From Tanytarsus gracilentus (lineage: Eukaryota; Arthropoda; Insecta; Diptera; Chironomidae): a stretch of DNA of 64,000 nt. The position numbers and the translations under genes are program-made. The notes below the pieces were generated by a model. The model made no database searches and was not told where the DNA came from. It saw only the letters and a program-made list of their open reading frames with translations. How positions within the stretch are numbered: the stretch's first letter is position 1; each line of letters opens with the position of its first letter. The DNA lies in contig JAXRKN010000018.1 in assembly GCA_038502055.1 (NCBI GenBank), positions 310,001-374,000 on the forward strand, given 5' to 3'. Below, in pieces: positions 21,301-33,800 of this stretch.

Positions 21301-23145
21301 AACGAAACTGAATAAAGTTTTTGGTTATTATAAAAAATCCCATCGGGAATTTCTTTCAGATAATTTCCAGCGATGAAAATTGCTTCTAAATTTTCACAAT
21401 ACTCAAAAGATTTTTCATCCAAAACATAAACTTGACTGAAGATGAAATTAAGCACTCGGAGATTTTTAAATTGCTGACAAATAATTTGCGGAATGTTGTG
21501 AGAAATTTGAGTGAAAGCTCGAACAGCTTCGATGTGATCGTCGGTAAAACCGTTTAGGTGATAACCGTCGATTGATTTAAATTCGTAGGCAATTTTGTTG
21601 GAGATTTCGAGGACGCATTCGTAGGGTGTTAGTGCGAGGTAGTTGCCTACAATAAAAAATATTTATTTTTTAGGGTTTTAAAAATTAAAAAAATTAAAAA
21701 ATATTAATTTTTTAAAATACCTATCAATACCTAACTCACATTTAATAAAAACTTCCTCATCGACTGGTGGATCCGTCGGTAGCTCCTTAAAATTATCAAA
21801 ACATTCCCCAAGTTTTTTTCTAACCTCTTCACGATTCGCTGGAATATTCACAAAAGCTTCATCGACACAAACATTTTCCTCCAAATTTAAGTTCAATAAA
21901 CTCATCGAGTTGTCAAAGTATTCAGGATCGATTGCGGAAATTTTATTTTCATCAGCTAAGACGATAAAAATTGTTTGTAATGAATTGCCGAAAGATTTAG
22001 AGTCAATGATCTCGAGATGATTCAGACCGAGATCGAGCCAGATGAGATTTGATAGTGATTCGAAAATTCCACGAGGAAGTTCCACGATTGAGTTGGATTT
22101 GAGGTAGAGAAAGGATAAATATGGACCGAGTGGGTAGAAGATTTTAGTAGGAAGGTAATTGATGTTGTTTGAATCAAGCTCGAGAAATTCAATTGTCGTT
22201 CCTAGAAAAATTTAAAATATTATTGATTGATTAATTTATTACGAAGAGGTAGCCCACTAATGAGCTATCAACTTCTTATTTTATTAAATAAAAATAAAAT
22301 AAAATATTTATTGATTGATTGATTAATAACCAAATGGTAGCCACACTTGAATTACTTGCACAGACGGCAAAATTTTAAAGTTAATATTTTTTTAAAAAAC
22401 TTTTTACTCACCATAAAAAACATTTTCATCCATTAACTCGATTTGATTTTCCTTCATCTGCAGCCAAATTAAATTTGGACTATTTTGAAACACAAAACCC
22501 GGAACTTTCACAATTTTGTTCTGATTTAAACTCAAAATTCCTAGATTTTTGCAATATTTAAATGAAGTTTCAGATAAAAATTCAATTTGAGTTCTTTCAA
22601 TCCAAAATTGCTCAAGATTTTGAAATTGTTGGCAAATTATTTGTGGAACATTTGGTGAGGTTTGATCGAGCGATGAGAGCACAATCACATCGTCATTTGT
22701 TAGAGGTCCAATGTGATTTCCTGATATGAACTCAAAATCATCGCGACCTGATGGATTCAAAAGTTCAAGAGAACATTCATAAAATGGATTGTTGAGGCGA
22801 TAAGCGCAGTTAATGGTTTCGTCTAAGTTTGGCTGGAAATTTAAGAGGAAAAATTTATTTAAATTTAGTTTGGTGAATTTCACTAAAATCAATTAAATAA
22901 TCCAAGAAAAATTCAAGGGGTGGAAACTCTGAACATTAAATTCGAATATTACGTAATTTTCGGGTAATTTTTTCAAAATTTTAAAATTTATTGTGAAGAA
23001 CTGAATTAATAAATTCGAAATTTACGAGTCATCTCAACAATTAAAACTTTCACACTATTTTTTTCACCTCAATTCTGATCAAAGAGCAAAAAATAAACGG
23101 AAATGAACTTAAAAAGCAAAACAAACTTTTCCACTTCGAAGACAT
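18355..23145 (-). CDS. Secreted five-module LRR protein (1301 aa)
   Basis: Seven minus-strand exons: 23145-23068 (signal peptide, MSSKWKSLFCFLSSFPFIF), 22832-22412, 22201-21740, 21646-20786, 20690-20122, 20012-19354, 19210-18355; 1302 codons. It contains five copies of the family module: an N-cap (CxY-n-YxCxLxIxNPxG, then GxHxxG...DDV and NIPQIICQQF), LRRs (LxxLxLxxNxIxxIPxxxF) and a C-cap (NxCxxxxFxNVxxNRxxVRxxLxxCFxNF). The five C-caps begin NVCVDEAF, NKCVDKKF, NICIDASF, NLCINLNF and NLCAPFNF. Its modules average 260 residues, shorter than in the other large paralogues (about 350), so LRRs have been lost or never gained. There is no transmembrane segment or GPI-like tail, so a secreted recognition or scaffold protein is inferred. 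Confidence 0.82.
20697..20767. repeat. AT-rich pentanucleotide microsatellite
   Basis: ATCAA/ATTAA-type 5-bp units repeat through intron 4 of the minus-strand LRR gene; AATTAAATTAAATTAAATTA is typical. Confidence 0.6.
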
Positions 23146-23501
23146 TTTAAAACTGAGCACAAAAATATTTTTCTCAAATGTTTAGTCACGCTTCAAGTGG
23201 TTCATAATAAGACTGAAAATGATAAAATTTCGGAAGTGATAAGAATGAAGATTAAGAAGAGGAAGTGAAGTGAGGGGGTGAGGAAATTGTTGAACTTTTT
23301 TATATTTTTTTAAAATATTTCGAAATTTATAGTTAATTTTTTTTATAATTCAAAAATCATAAAAAAATTATTAAACAAAAATTAATTTTTTTTAAATTTA
23401 AAATTCTTTACGAAAATTTTAGAAATTAAATTTTCAAAAATTAAAAACCATCAAATTTAACATTTTTTATCTAAAATATTTTTATTTTTAATTTCAATAT
23501 T
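23146..23501. promoter_or_regulatory. Promoter region of the five-module LRR gene (minus strand)
   Basis: GATAAG is present at 23238-23243, and TCAGTT on the minus strand at 23156-23151 just ahead of the start codon. The left-most bases (23290-23501) are almost pure A/T and belong to the 3' flank of the neighbouring LRR gene. No coding exon is seen. Confidence 0.4.
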
Positions 23502-26500
23502 TTACAAATCAAAATTATTAAAACATCCTTCAAGTTCATTTTTCACATTTTCCAAGTCATTTATGACATTCAAAAAATTTCTCTGCACGCAAACATTTCC
23601 AGATAAAAATAAATTTTGAAGATTTTCAATATTTTCAAAGATTTCACGATCAATTGCATTAATTTGATTAATCATGGCGTTGAGTGTGCCAATAGATTTT
23701 AAACTTCGTCCAAAAGAAGCTAAACTTAAAGTTGTGATTTGATTGCGGTTTAAATTCACATAAAAAAGATCCTCAAAAATATCAAAAACACCATCTTCGA
23801 GTGAATTTATTGAATTTCCATCGAGATAAAGATTTTTTAATTTTGAATTTTCAGCAAACCATCCTGAACTGAATTCACGTAATCCCGAGTCACGAATTGA
23901 TAAAATTTCAATGTTTTCAAGTCCGCTAAAAACTCCAAAAGCGATTGACGTCAAATTATTTCCATCAATTTTTAAATCTTTCAAATTTCCAAGTTGACCA
24001 AAAGAATTTTCACTCAAACTTTGAATTTGATTCCAGCTCAAATCTAAAACTGATAATGTTGAATTTATCGGAGCAAACCAAGTGCCTTCGACTGTCGTTA
24101 GTTGATTTCCATCGATGAAAAGTGACTCGAGAGAAATTCCACTAAAAGCTTCGTCGTTAATTTTTCGAATTTTATTCGATCGAAGATAAACGAAAAGTAA
24201 ATTTGGATTTTCGCTAAAAACTCTCGCGGGAATTTCCTCAATTTTATTGCTCGAGATGAAAAGCAGCCAAAGTTTTGAGCATCCACTAAAAGAATTTTTG
24301 TCAAGCTGTGAAAATTCACTCGAGTCGATGAAAATTTCTTCAACATTTTGAAACTGATTGCAAATTATTGAAGGAAAATTTGGTGAAGTTTGTCGATAAA
24401 TTTGAACGAATCCAACTTCATTGTCGGTGAGATTAAAAAAATGATCGCCCGTGATTGGTGAAAATTCGTTAACTCCCGCTGGATTTTGAATTCTCAAGTT
24501 GCATTCATAAAAATCGCCATCAGTAAATTCGCATCTCAATGGTGGTCTGAAATTAGTGATGCAATTACCAAGTTCTTCTCTCACAGCTGGAAGATTTTGC
24601 GAGACATTGAAGAAATTTTGACTAACACAAAGATTTTGCTCGAGAAGAAGAGAATTGAGTCGAACTGAGTCTTGAACTAAAATTGGATCGATGGCTTGAA
24701 GTTGATTGTTGCTTGCGTAAATTGACGAAATATAATTCGAAATAAATCCGAAAGATGTTCCATTCAGAATGCGAAGGTTGTTGTCTAAAAATATAATTTA
24801 TTTTAGGGGTTTTCAAATTTGTTTGTTAGGGGTTCACAAATTTGTGAAAATCGATTGACCGGAAAATTAAAATAATTAGAATCTCTAACACAGTTAAAAA
24901 TAATTTTTTAAAAAATTAATTTAACGGAAAATTAAAATTAGTTTTTATCTCAAAATCATCAAAAATTTACTCACCATTCAAATTTAGAGTCTGCAATCCC
25001 CACAATCCATTAAAAGCTCCACCAGGAAGTTCATTAAAATGATTGTAAGAAAGTTGTAAAGTTTTAAGCGATCCCATACCATTGAACCATCGTCCATCAA
25101 ATACATTTAGTTCACAATTAATTAAGGTCAATGTCTCGAGTCTCCATAAAGGTGAAAAAGTGAATGGTGGAATATTGTCGTTAAATTCGTTGTAATTTAG
25201 TTGAAGAAGAACTAAATTTCTTAAATTAGCGAAAGCACTGTGAGGTAAACTTGTGAAGTGATTTATCGGCAGCATTAAATCAGCCAAAGTTAAATTTACA
25301 GCTTCAAACGGAGTTGGATTAAATTCCCTCAAATTATTGTCAGATAAATCTAAAAATTGCAGAGAAGAACCAGCAAAAGCTGAATTTTCAATTCTCTCAA
25401 TTCCATTTGACACAATTTGCATGACCGAAAGTTTCGGAGTTGATGAAAAGGTTCGATCAGGAATTTCAGTGATGTGATTGAAGTTCAACAGTAAAATCTC
25501 TAAATTATTGCAGCCATCAAAACTGTTTGAGTTTAAGAAAGTCAATCGACTTGTGGTGATGAGCAACATATTGAGATTTTCAAATTGATGACACACAACA
25601 GTTGGCACAATTCGGGTTATTTGGTTCATTATGTAAACGCTGTTAATGTCAGAATTTCCTCGATTTTCAATGTGGTTTCCATCGACAGATTCAAAATTAA
25701 TTCGACCACCTAAAAAATAAATTTATTATATATTTTTAAATTTAAATTTACCGGGACACAAAAATCAAAATTGAAAATCCAATTTTTTAATTTTAAACGT
25801 TCAAAATTTTTGATTTTAATTTTTCGAGTGAACCCCTAAAAATTTTAAATTTCCACTCACCCGGATTAAAAATCCTGATCATACAAAGATAATGAATATC
25901 ATTGTCGATATAATTGCATGAAATTTCCTCCGGCAGTTGATCATAAAAACTCAAACATTCACCGATTGAATTCCTAACTCCAACCCTGTTGTAAAGCACA
26001 TCAAGAAAATCATCATTCGAGCAGAGATTTCCACTCAAAAAAATCCATCGAAGTTCGCTCGCATTATCGAAAAATTGAGAGTCGATGGCGAAAATTTGAT
26101 TTGACCATGCGAAAAGATATTGAAGGGTTGTCACGGTCGTGCCAAAAGCTTCAGCGTCGATTACGTATAAATTGTTATAATCAAGATCGATTTCAGTTAA
26201 ATTCCAAAGTTCATTAAAAATTCCATTCGGAAGACTCGTGAGACTGTTGCGATTTAATCGAAGATCTTGGAGTGAATTTAATCCTCGAAATTGATTTTCG
26301 TGTAGCTCTGAAATTTCACAATCGTGAATGATTAAAGTCGCTAAATTTATCATGCCATGGAAGGAATCTTCTGGAATATTTCCGATTGGATTGTTGGCTA
26401 AGTTAAGCTGTAAGACTTGACTCAATTGACTAAATGCAGCATTTGGAAGCGATGTAATTCGATTATCAGAAATTGAGAAAAATTTTAGTGTTGATGAAAC

Positions 26501-29500
26501 TTCATTAAAAGCTGCGGCATTGTAGACTGTCAATCGATTATAATCAAGGTGAATGCTGTTTATGATTGTCTCAGTAAAAGCCAAATTTTCAATTCTCTCA
26601 ATTCGATTTGAGATCAAATTAATTCGCTCAAGTTTAGATTTAAATGCAAAAGTTCCATTTGGAATTGTTGAAATTAAATTGAAGCTCAAACTTATGAACT
26701 CGATGTTCATGCACGAAGAAAATGTTTGCATGTCCACTGTTTCAACTTGACTGTATTCGATGATAATTTCAGTTGTGTTGAAGAAAGTGAGGCAAAGAAT
26801 TACTGGAACATTTTGAGTGTGTTGATTTGTGGCAGTGATTGAAATTACGTCCGAGTCTGATTGACCCTCGCGGTGGTCACCTAAAAATATTTAATTAAAA
26901 ATTTTAGAGGTTTACAAATTTTTAATCTTAGAAGAAAAATTTCAAATATTTTTCATTAAAATTTTCCGTTATTAAAAATTTCTTAAATTTTCTCACCTTC
27001 AATATTGAAGAAATTTTCCCTCCCATAAATGTTCATCGTCTCTAAGTTGCAAGTGTAATGAAATCCCGGCGAGTAAAAGCTGCAGCCTAAAAATCCATCA
27101 TAATTTCGTCGACAAACGCTCATCACATTTCTCACATGCTCGAGGTCATTTCTCACATTAACAAAATTTGAATCAATGCAAAGATTATTCGACACAAAAA
27201 GATAATCGAGTGCGATGCTTTTCGTTATAAAATCAGGATCGATAAAGTTGAGTCTATTGTGCTCACTAAAAACGTACTTAAGAGTGCTCAAAGAAGCTCC
27301 GAAAGATTTTTCAGTTAAAATATTTAATTTATTTCTGCTGATGTCGATTTCAGTTAGTGAAGTTAAATTGTTGAAAGCGTTTTGAGGAATTGATGTGAAT
27401 TCGTTGGAAAAAATTCGAAGACTGGTGAGGGATGTCAAGTCGGAAAACCTGAGATGAAAATTTTAACAATTTAAAAAATATAAAAAATGTAAAAAATTTA
27501 AAATTTATAAAAATATAAAACCGAAAAATAGTTATAGCGGAGCTATATAAAAATTTAAATTGCAAAATTAAACAAAGCGAAGCTAAAATATAATAAAAAT
27601 CAAATTCTTAAATAAATCATAACGGAACTGGCATTTTTTTTTAAAAATTAATCATAACCGAGCTACAAAAAATTAAAATAACGTAGCTACAAAAATCTCA
27701 AAAAATTAAATACCTATTAATTACTAATTTTAAATCCAACTCACCACTCTCCGCTTATTTCTGTCAATTCATTTTCTCCTAAATTCAAATAAATTAATGC
27801 CTCAAGTCCTCGAAAAGCGTCACTCGGTGCTCGAAGTCTGTTTCTATTCAAACTTAAAATCTCTAAATTTCGCAATCCACTGAAAGCTCTTGATGGAAGT
27901 TCAGTGATATTATTTTGAGTGAGGTAAAGTTTTTTCAGAGTTGCTCCAACATCGTTAAAAATTTCAGCATTAAATTCATTAATTTCGTTATATTCCAGAT
28001 CGATTTCCTCTAAACTTGAATAAATGAAAGCTTCTTCGCCAATTTTTGTTATTTTATTGTTGTTCAAAGTCAGCTGCTGAAGACTTCTCAACTTTCCAAA
28101 AGTGCGTGGTTGAATTTCAGAAATTATATTTTGACCGAGATTTATTCTCTGAAGGTTTCGACATCCATTGAAACTTTCATAACTAACAACCTCAACCTGA
28201 CTGTAAGTTATTGAAATTGACTGAAGTGATGGAAATTGGAGGCAAATTATTGAAGGAACATTTGCGGTGTGCATCATCATAGATGAGACGAAAATGACGT
28301 CATCATCAGTTTTGTTTGGTAAGTGAGTGCCGATGATGTGATTGAAAGTGTTTCTAAAATTTATAAAAAATTTAAATAAATTTTAAAAATCAAGGGATGG
28401 AAACTCGTAATATTTTAAAGAGTTTTCAACCCTTTCAAGAAATAAAATTTTAGTTCAATTTTTGATATTGAATTTTTTTGAGCTTTTAAAAAAAATTTAT
28501 GAGTTTCCCCCTGATTTAAAAAATTATTTAATTAATTAATTAATTTAATTTTAATTTCTAACAATGCAATGAAAACTTTTTAAGCTTTTGAGGATTTTAA
28601 AAATTAATTTTTTTCTCACCTTCCAGTCGGATTATGAATCATCAGCATGCAATTATAAATCCCACCTCCAATGTCATAGTAAAAGCACTCGATATATCCA
28701 AAATTATCCACACAAGTCTCCAATTCCCTCCTCACACTCTCTCGATCATTTGTCACTCCATAAAAACTTCTTGAAACACAAAAATTCGATTCCAAAAAGA
28801 GATAATAAAGATTTTGTGCTTCATCGATAATTTTCGAGTCGATTGATGTGATTTGATTTGTGTCAGCGTAAATTTCATAAAGAGATGATAAAGAAGTTCC
28901 AAATGTGTTTGAATTGAGTTCGGTTAATTGATTGTGACCAACTTCAAGGATTCTGAAATTATCGAGTCCATCGAGAAGATTCATAGGAAGAAAGCGAAGG
29001 TTGTTGTATGACAGAGATAGCTGACGCAGGGATGTGAGACCTAAAATTATAAATTAATGTTAGCATTAAATTTAAAACGAACTCTATAAGACTAAATTGG
29101 TGTTTTTCATAAAATTTGCAGGCAAATGTTTACACAATTGCATGATTTACTTGAAATTTGTCTTTTAAGGAAAATTTTGAATGTAAACAATGAAATTTTT
29201 TATAACATTTTCATTCTTTAAAATAATTTGAATAATTTATCTCACCTCTAAATAATTCTCCATTAATGTTACTCATCGAAATATTTGAAAGTCTCAAATG
29301 TTCCAAACTTCTTAATGCATTAAAAGCTCCCGGCATTATGAATCCAAAATTATTGTGAGAAAGATCCAAAATCATTAAATTTTCGAGATTTTGAAAACCT
29401 TCATTTGGTATTTCAGTGAATTTATTTCTGGTAAATGTTAAAACCTCCAAAGAACTTGGAAACCATCGTGGATTAATTAAATTTAAATCATTGTCGTCAA

Positions 29501-30002
29501 GCTCTAAAACTTTCACGAAACTTCCAGTAAACGCATTTTCGTGGATTTCGCTGATTTTATTTGTGAAAAGTCCAACAGTGTCCAAAACGGGATTATTAAT
29601 AAAAATTCTTTCAGGTATTGAATTTATTGAATTTGCACCGAGAAATAAAAACTCTAAATTTCCGCAATTCGATAAACTTTCCACCGTTAAAATTTCCAAA
29701 TTGCTGACTTCGATAAAAATTTCATTTAAATTCGGAAATTGCTGGCAAATAATTTGCGGAATATTTTTTGTGTTCTGATAAATTCCTTGAATTTGTCTCA
29801 CATCGTCATTGGTTCGATTTGCTGCGTGAGTTCCCTCAATAGTGTCAAACTCAATTCCATTCGGATTGTTAATGGCAAGCGTGCAAATGTAATTAAATAC
29901 ACCATAATAATTGCATCTTATAAAAACGTCATCGTCAACAGGTTGAATTCGAAAACCTGAAACGTAGGTCAAGAAAAGAAGCAATGCAAGCTTCAAAAAC
30001 AT
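23502..30002 (-). CDS. Secreted five-module LRR protein (1758 aa)
   Basis: Seven minus-strand exons: 30002-29246, 29040-28620, 28353-27745, 27448-26997, 26880-25861, 25709-24975, 24784-23502; 1759 codons. The signal peptide MFLKLALLLFLTYVSG starts the protein. Five modules of about 350 residues follow, each with N-cap, 9-11 LRRs and C-cap; the caps are marked by IRCNYY, IECFYY, LGCSFY, ISCNYI and LRCEF on the N side and NFCVSRSF, NLCIDSNF, NLCSNDDF, NLCVSQNF and NVCVQRNF on the C side. Phase-1 introns fall at the NPxG/G junction of several modules. It has no membrane anchor. It is divergently paired with the next LRR gene (start codons 832 bp apart). The function is not identifiable by recognition; ligand binding by the concave LRR faces is inferred. 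Confidence 0.85.
27525..27705. repeat. Degenerate AGCT-centred repeats in an LRR intron
   Basis: TAGCGGAGCTATA, AAGCGAAGCTAAAA, ATAACCGAGCTACAAAA and ATAACGTAGCTACAAAA recur at 30-60 bp intervals within the intron 27449-27744. They look like copies of one unit of about 15 bp. Confidence 0.45.
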
Positions 30003-30833
30003 CTTTTCGCGATAATTTTCGTCGTACGACTAAAAATTCTTATCGAAATTGAGGTAAAAATAAAGCGGTGGAAAGGATGTTGATAGAAATTATCGAGAGA
30101 TTAAAAACTTGAGGAAATTAAAACTTTGATTAGATAAAATTAATTGTTACTGGTTTTATTGAACTTGAGACACGTGAATCGATTTAAAAATTAATTGAAA
30201 AATATTTCAGAGAATAATAAAAAATTAGAAATATATTTTCGAAGGTTTAGAAATTGATAAAAAATGATGAATCATATTTTTATCAAATTGTTTTGAATTA
30301 TTGGTGTTTGTTTCTATTTTTGACAGTCTTTGTCCATTAATTTGGAATTGATTGAAAAATAAATTAAATTTACTAATTTATTTTAAAATTCTTAATTTTT
30401 TTTGCTAAATGTTAATTTCAAAATAACAAAAATGCGAATGAATTTGCTGATTTAGGGTGACGTTAAAATAGGAACAGTCACCCTATTTTTAAAAGCATTT
30501 TTGACTTCTTTCTATTTTTTAAAATACTATTTCAACACTTCCGGTTGATCAACTCAGGATTTCCTTTCAACCCAATTTCCACGTACTCTTCAAACTTTTT
30601 TAATCTTATCTCAAGGCAATAAAGCGGAAATTAAGATAAACTTCAAAAAATAATTTTCCACAGTTATTAACTCTTATCTTCTACCCTCAGCTGTGGCTTA
30701 TGGTCACTTACAGACATAACAACTCAGCGAGACGATAAGAAAGCTCTCAATTAAAATGATATAACACACCAAGGAGCTCAAAAATCGACATCAGTTTCTT
30801 GAAATTCATCGTGTCGATCGGATTGTGGAGAAA
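30003..30833. promoter_or_regulatory. Bidirectional control region between two large LRR genes
   Basis: GATA-type sites (CTTATC/GATAAG) lie at 30039-30044 near the minus-strand start and at 30605-30610, 30673-30678 and 30734-30739 near the plus-strand start. The plus gene also has TATAAC at 30760-30765 and TCAGTT at 30791-30796, a spacing of about 31 bp. The middle is AT-rich with a direct AGGGTGAC / inverse GTCACCCT pair at about 30453-30485. No gene is seen inside. Confidence 0.5.
30760..30796 (+). promoter_or_regulatory. Core promoter of the 30834 LRR gene
   Basis: TATAAC (30760) and the arthropod-type initiator TCAGTT (A at 30793) are spaced as a TATA/Inr core promoter. The predicted 5' leader is about 40 nt. 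Confidence 0.5.
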
Positions 30834-33800
30834 ATGAAACTCCACGGTGGTATATTATTGATTTTAAGTGCGGTGCTGGCCTTGAGTGGTGCCAAGGTTA
30901 TTCCGAGTAGTGAAAATGTGTCACCAAAAAATGCTAGTGAAATATTTTGTCAATATGAGCATTACACGAATGATATTTATGCATGTTTCTTGACGATTAA
31001 TAATCCAGATGGTGAGTTGAAGTTTTAAAATAATTTTAAAAATATTTTTTAATCTTATCTTCTTTCCTCACAGGTCGCGATGACTTCGTAGCAATTGAAG
31101 GTGAACATCAACCTGGCATGACTAACGCTAATGTCACTATGGTCTATGCCGTCTTTCAAAACACGAATGTGGCTCCAAGAATCATCTGTCAATCTTTCCC
31201 CAACATAGTTGACTACTATCTCTATGACTCAAAAGTTCAATTTATTACGCAAGACTCTTTCGCCGCTTGTCGTGGCCTAATTTATCTCAATCTCAATTAC
31301 AACGACATCGAAATTATTCCTGATCGAGTCTTTGCCAACAATGAAAATCTTCAGATTGTTTATCTTGAATTTAATCAGATTCGAGCGATAACTGGCGCTG
31401 CCTTTTTCGGAAATCATCAAATATCTCTGCTTGATTTGGGCTACAACAATCTAGATATTTACAATCCAGCAATTTTCAGTCCATTGGCTTCGACTTTGAA
31501 CATTTTATATCTCAATGGAAATCGATTTACTTCATTGCCGTTTTTCGCATTCAGTGAACTCGCAAATTTGACAATTCTCGATGTTGGAATTAATAACTTT
31601 AATAGTATTCCCGGAAATGTCTTTTATGGTCTCACAAATTTGGAAACTTTATACTTGGATAGAACAAACACAAGAACTGTCGATCCTGCATGGTTTATGT
31701 CGCTCTTTAGTCTTCAATATCTCGAGCTTCACTACAATCACATTAGCGCTCTTCCTGCTAATGTTTTTAACAATTTAGTGAACCTTCGAGAGCTCAGTTT
31801 GTTCTCAAACAACCTCACATTCATCAGTGCTGACGCTCTTGGCGCTTCAATCACAAACTTAACAGAAATTTTCCTCTCAAACAATTTAATTGAAGCTTTT
31901 GATGAGAGAATTATCGCCAACGCTCAAAATCTTCAGTTGCTTTATCTCGCTAATAATGAATGCTCGAATGAAATCTTCTTCAATGTTGCCGGAAATCGCG
32001 AACAAGTTAAAACTGCACTACAATCCTGCATCAGAAGTTTCATTGGATCAGTTGAGTGCAATTACGTTCAAACTTCAATCGGTTACATGTGCATACTCGC
32101 AATCAACAACATCGTCGGTCATGAATTCCAAAACATTAGTGGAAATCACTTGCAAGGAATGACAAATAATGATGTCATCATAGTTGAAGCGTTGTTCCAG
32201 AACACACGAAATATTCCTGGAGTTATTTGCTCACAATTTCCGAACGCTGAAGACATTTGGATTGAAGAGAGTCGTCTTGAGGTTATTAACGAAGCGAGTT
32301 TTGCAAATTGTGCTAATCTTTGGTATGTGAATGTGGATCAGAACAACATTGTCAGCATTCCAGACAACACATTTAGGTGAGATGATAATTTTTAGATTTT
32401 TAAATATTTATTAATTTAAGACAAAACAAAAGTCGACGAGTCTTTTCTGTTAAAGTCTAGCAGCTACCATTTAGCAACAAGTTAATCAATCAATTTTAAA
32501 TTTAATAATTTTAAATTCCAGAAACAATCCAAATCTCGAACGATTTTACGCTGAATCAAATTCAATTTCGAGTATTGGAAATTTAGCCTTCCAAGGCTCA
32601 GCATTGAAGAGACTTTATCTTGGTAATAACTTGCTGACAATCTTTACTCCAACTCCGTTTGAAAGTGTTGGACAGACTTTGGAAGAACTTTTCTTGGTAA
32701 ATTTAATTAACTTAAAAAAAATATTTTTTAAACTTTTTTTTATCTAGTATGAAAATCGCATCACATCAATTCCACCAGGAGCTTTTAACAATTTCCCATT
32801 GCTCAACACTCTTTATCTCGATGACAATCCTCTCGGTCGAATTCCACCAAACGCTTTCCGTGGACTAACTAGTCTTAATTATCTTACGATGGAGAAATGT
32901 AGGATTGCTGCTCTTGATCCTGAATGGTTCTTAGACCTCATCGAACTCGTCGATCTTCGAATGGATGACAATTTACTCCGAAGACTTCCGCCAGGAATTT
33001 TCAATAATCTTCGTAATTTGAGGGTGCTTTCGATTGACAACAACAACATCAGAAACCTAAACTCAAACGCTTTTGGACAATCACTCGACGCTTTACTTCA
33101 ATTGTATGCAACTTCGAATGGTGTTCGAGCTTTTGAATCTGACATTTTAACAAGAGCAAGAAATTTGTCAACTCTTCAACTTAATGGCAACGAATGTGTT
33201 AGCCAAAACTTCTTTAATGTTCAAGGAAACATTGCCGACGTTCGAACAGCTTTAAATGAGTGCTTTAGAATGTTTGATGGATTCGTAAATTGCGAATATG
33301 TTCGAGTTCGAAATGACTACATTTGTCATCTAACAATTCAAAATGTGAAACCTCGCGATGACTTTTTTTATATTACTGGAAATCACTTGACTGGATTGAC
33401 CGATGCTAATATCACAGTTTTAGATGCCATGCGTCAGGATACTTTGATTGTTCCTTCAATTATCTGCCGACAATTTCCTAATTTAGTTGATCTTTATATC
33501 GATGAAAGCCACGTTGAATTTATTAACGAAGACGCTTTTGAGTACTGCACAAATCTTGAGTGGCTCGACTTGTATGGAAATGAAATCTTAGCAATTCCAG
33601 ATTTCACCTTCAGCAACAATCCAAAGCTTGAATACATTTATTTTATTCAAAATCAAATCAATTCAATCGGTCCAAACGCTTTCTTAGGAACAAATCTTAA
33701 AATGTTAGATTTTGATCATAACCAACTCACAGAACTCGATAGAAGATGGCTGCAGACTGTCAGTGGAACTTTAGAAATTCTTTATGTCACTTTCAATCAG

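Noticed and set aside
28515..28560. Short ATTAATTAATTAATT run as an origin or regulatory signal
   Set aside because: Common intronic simple sequence here; nothing specific supports a function.
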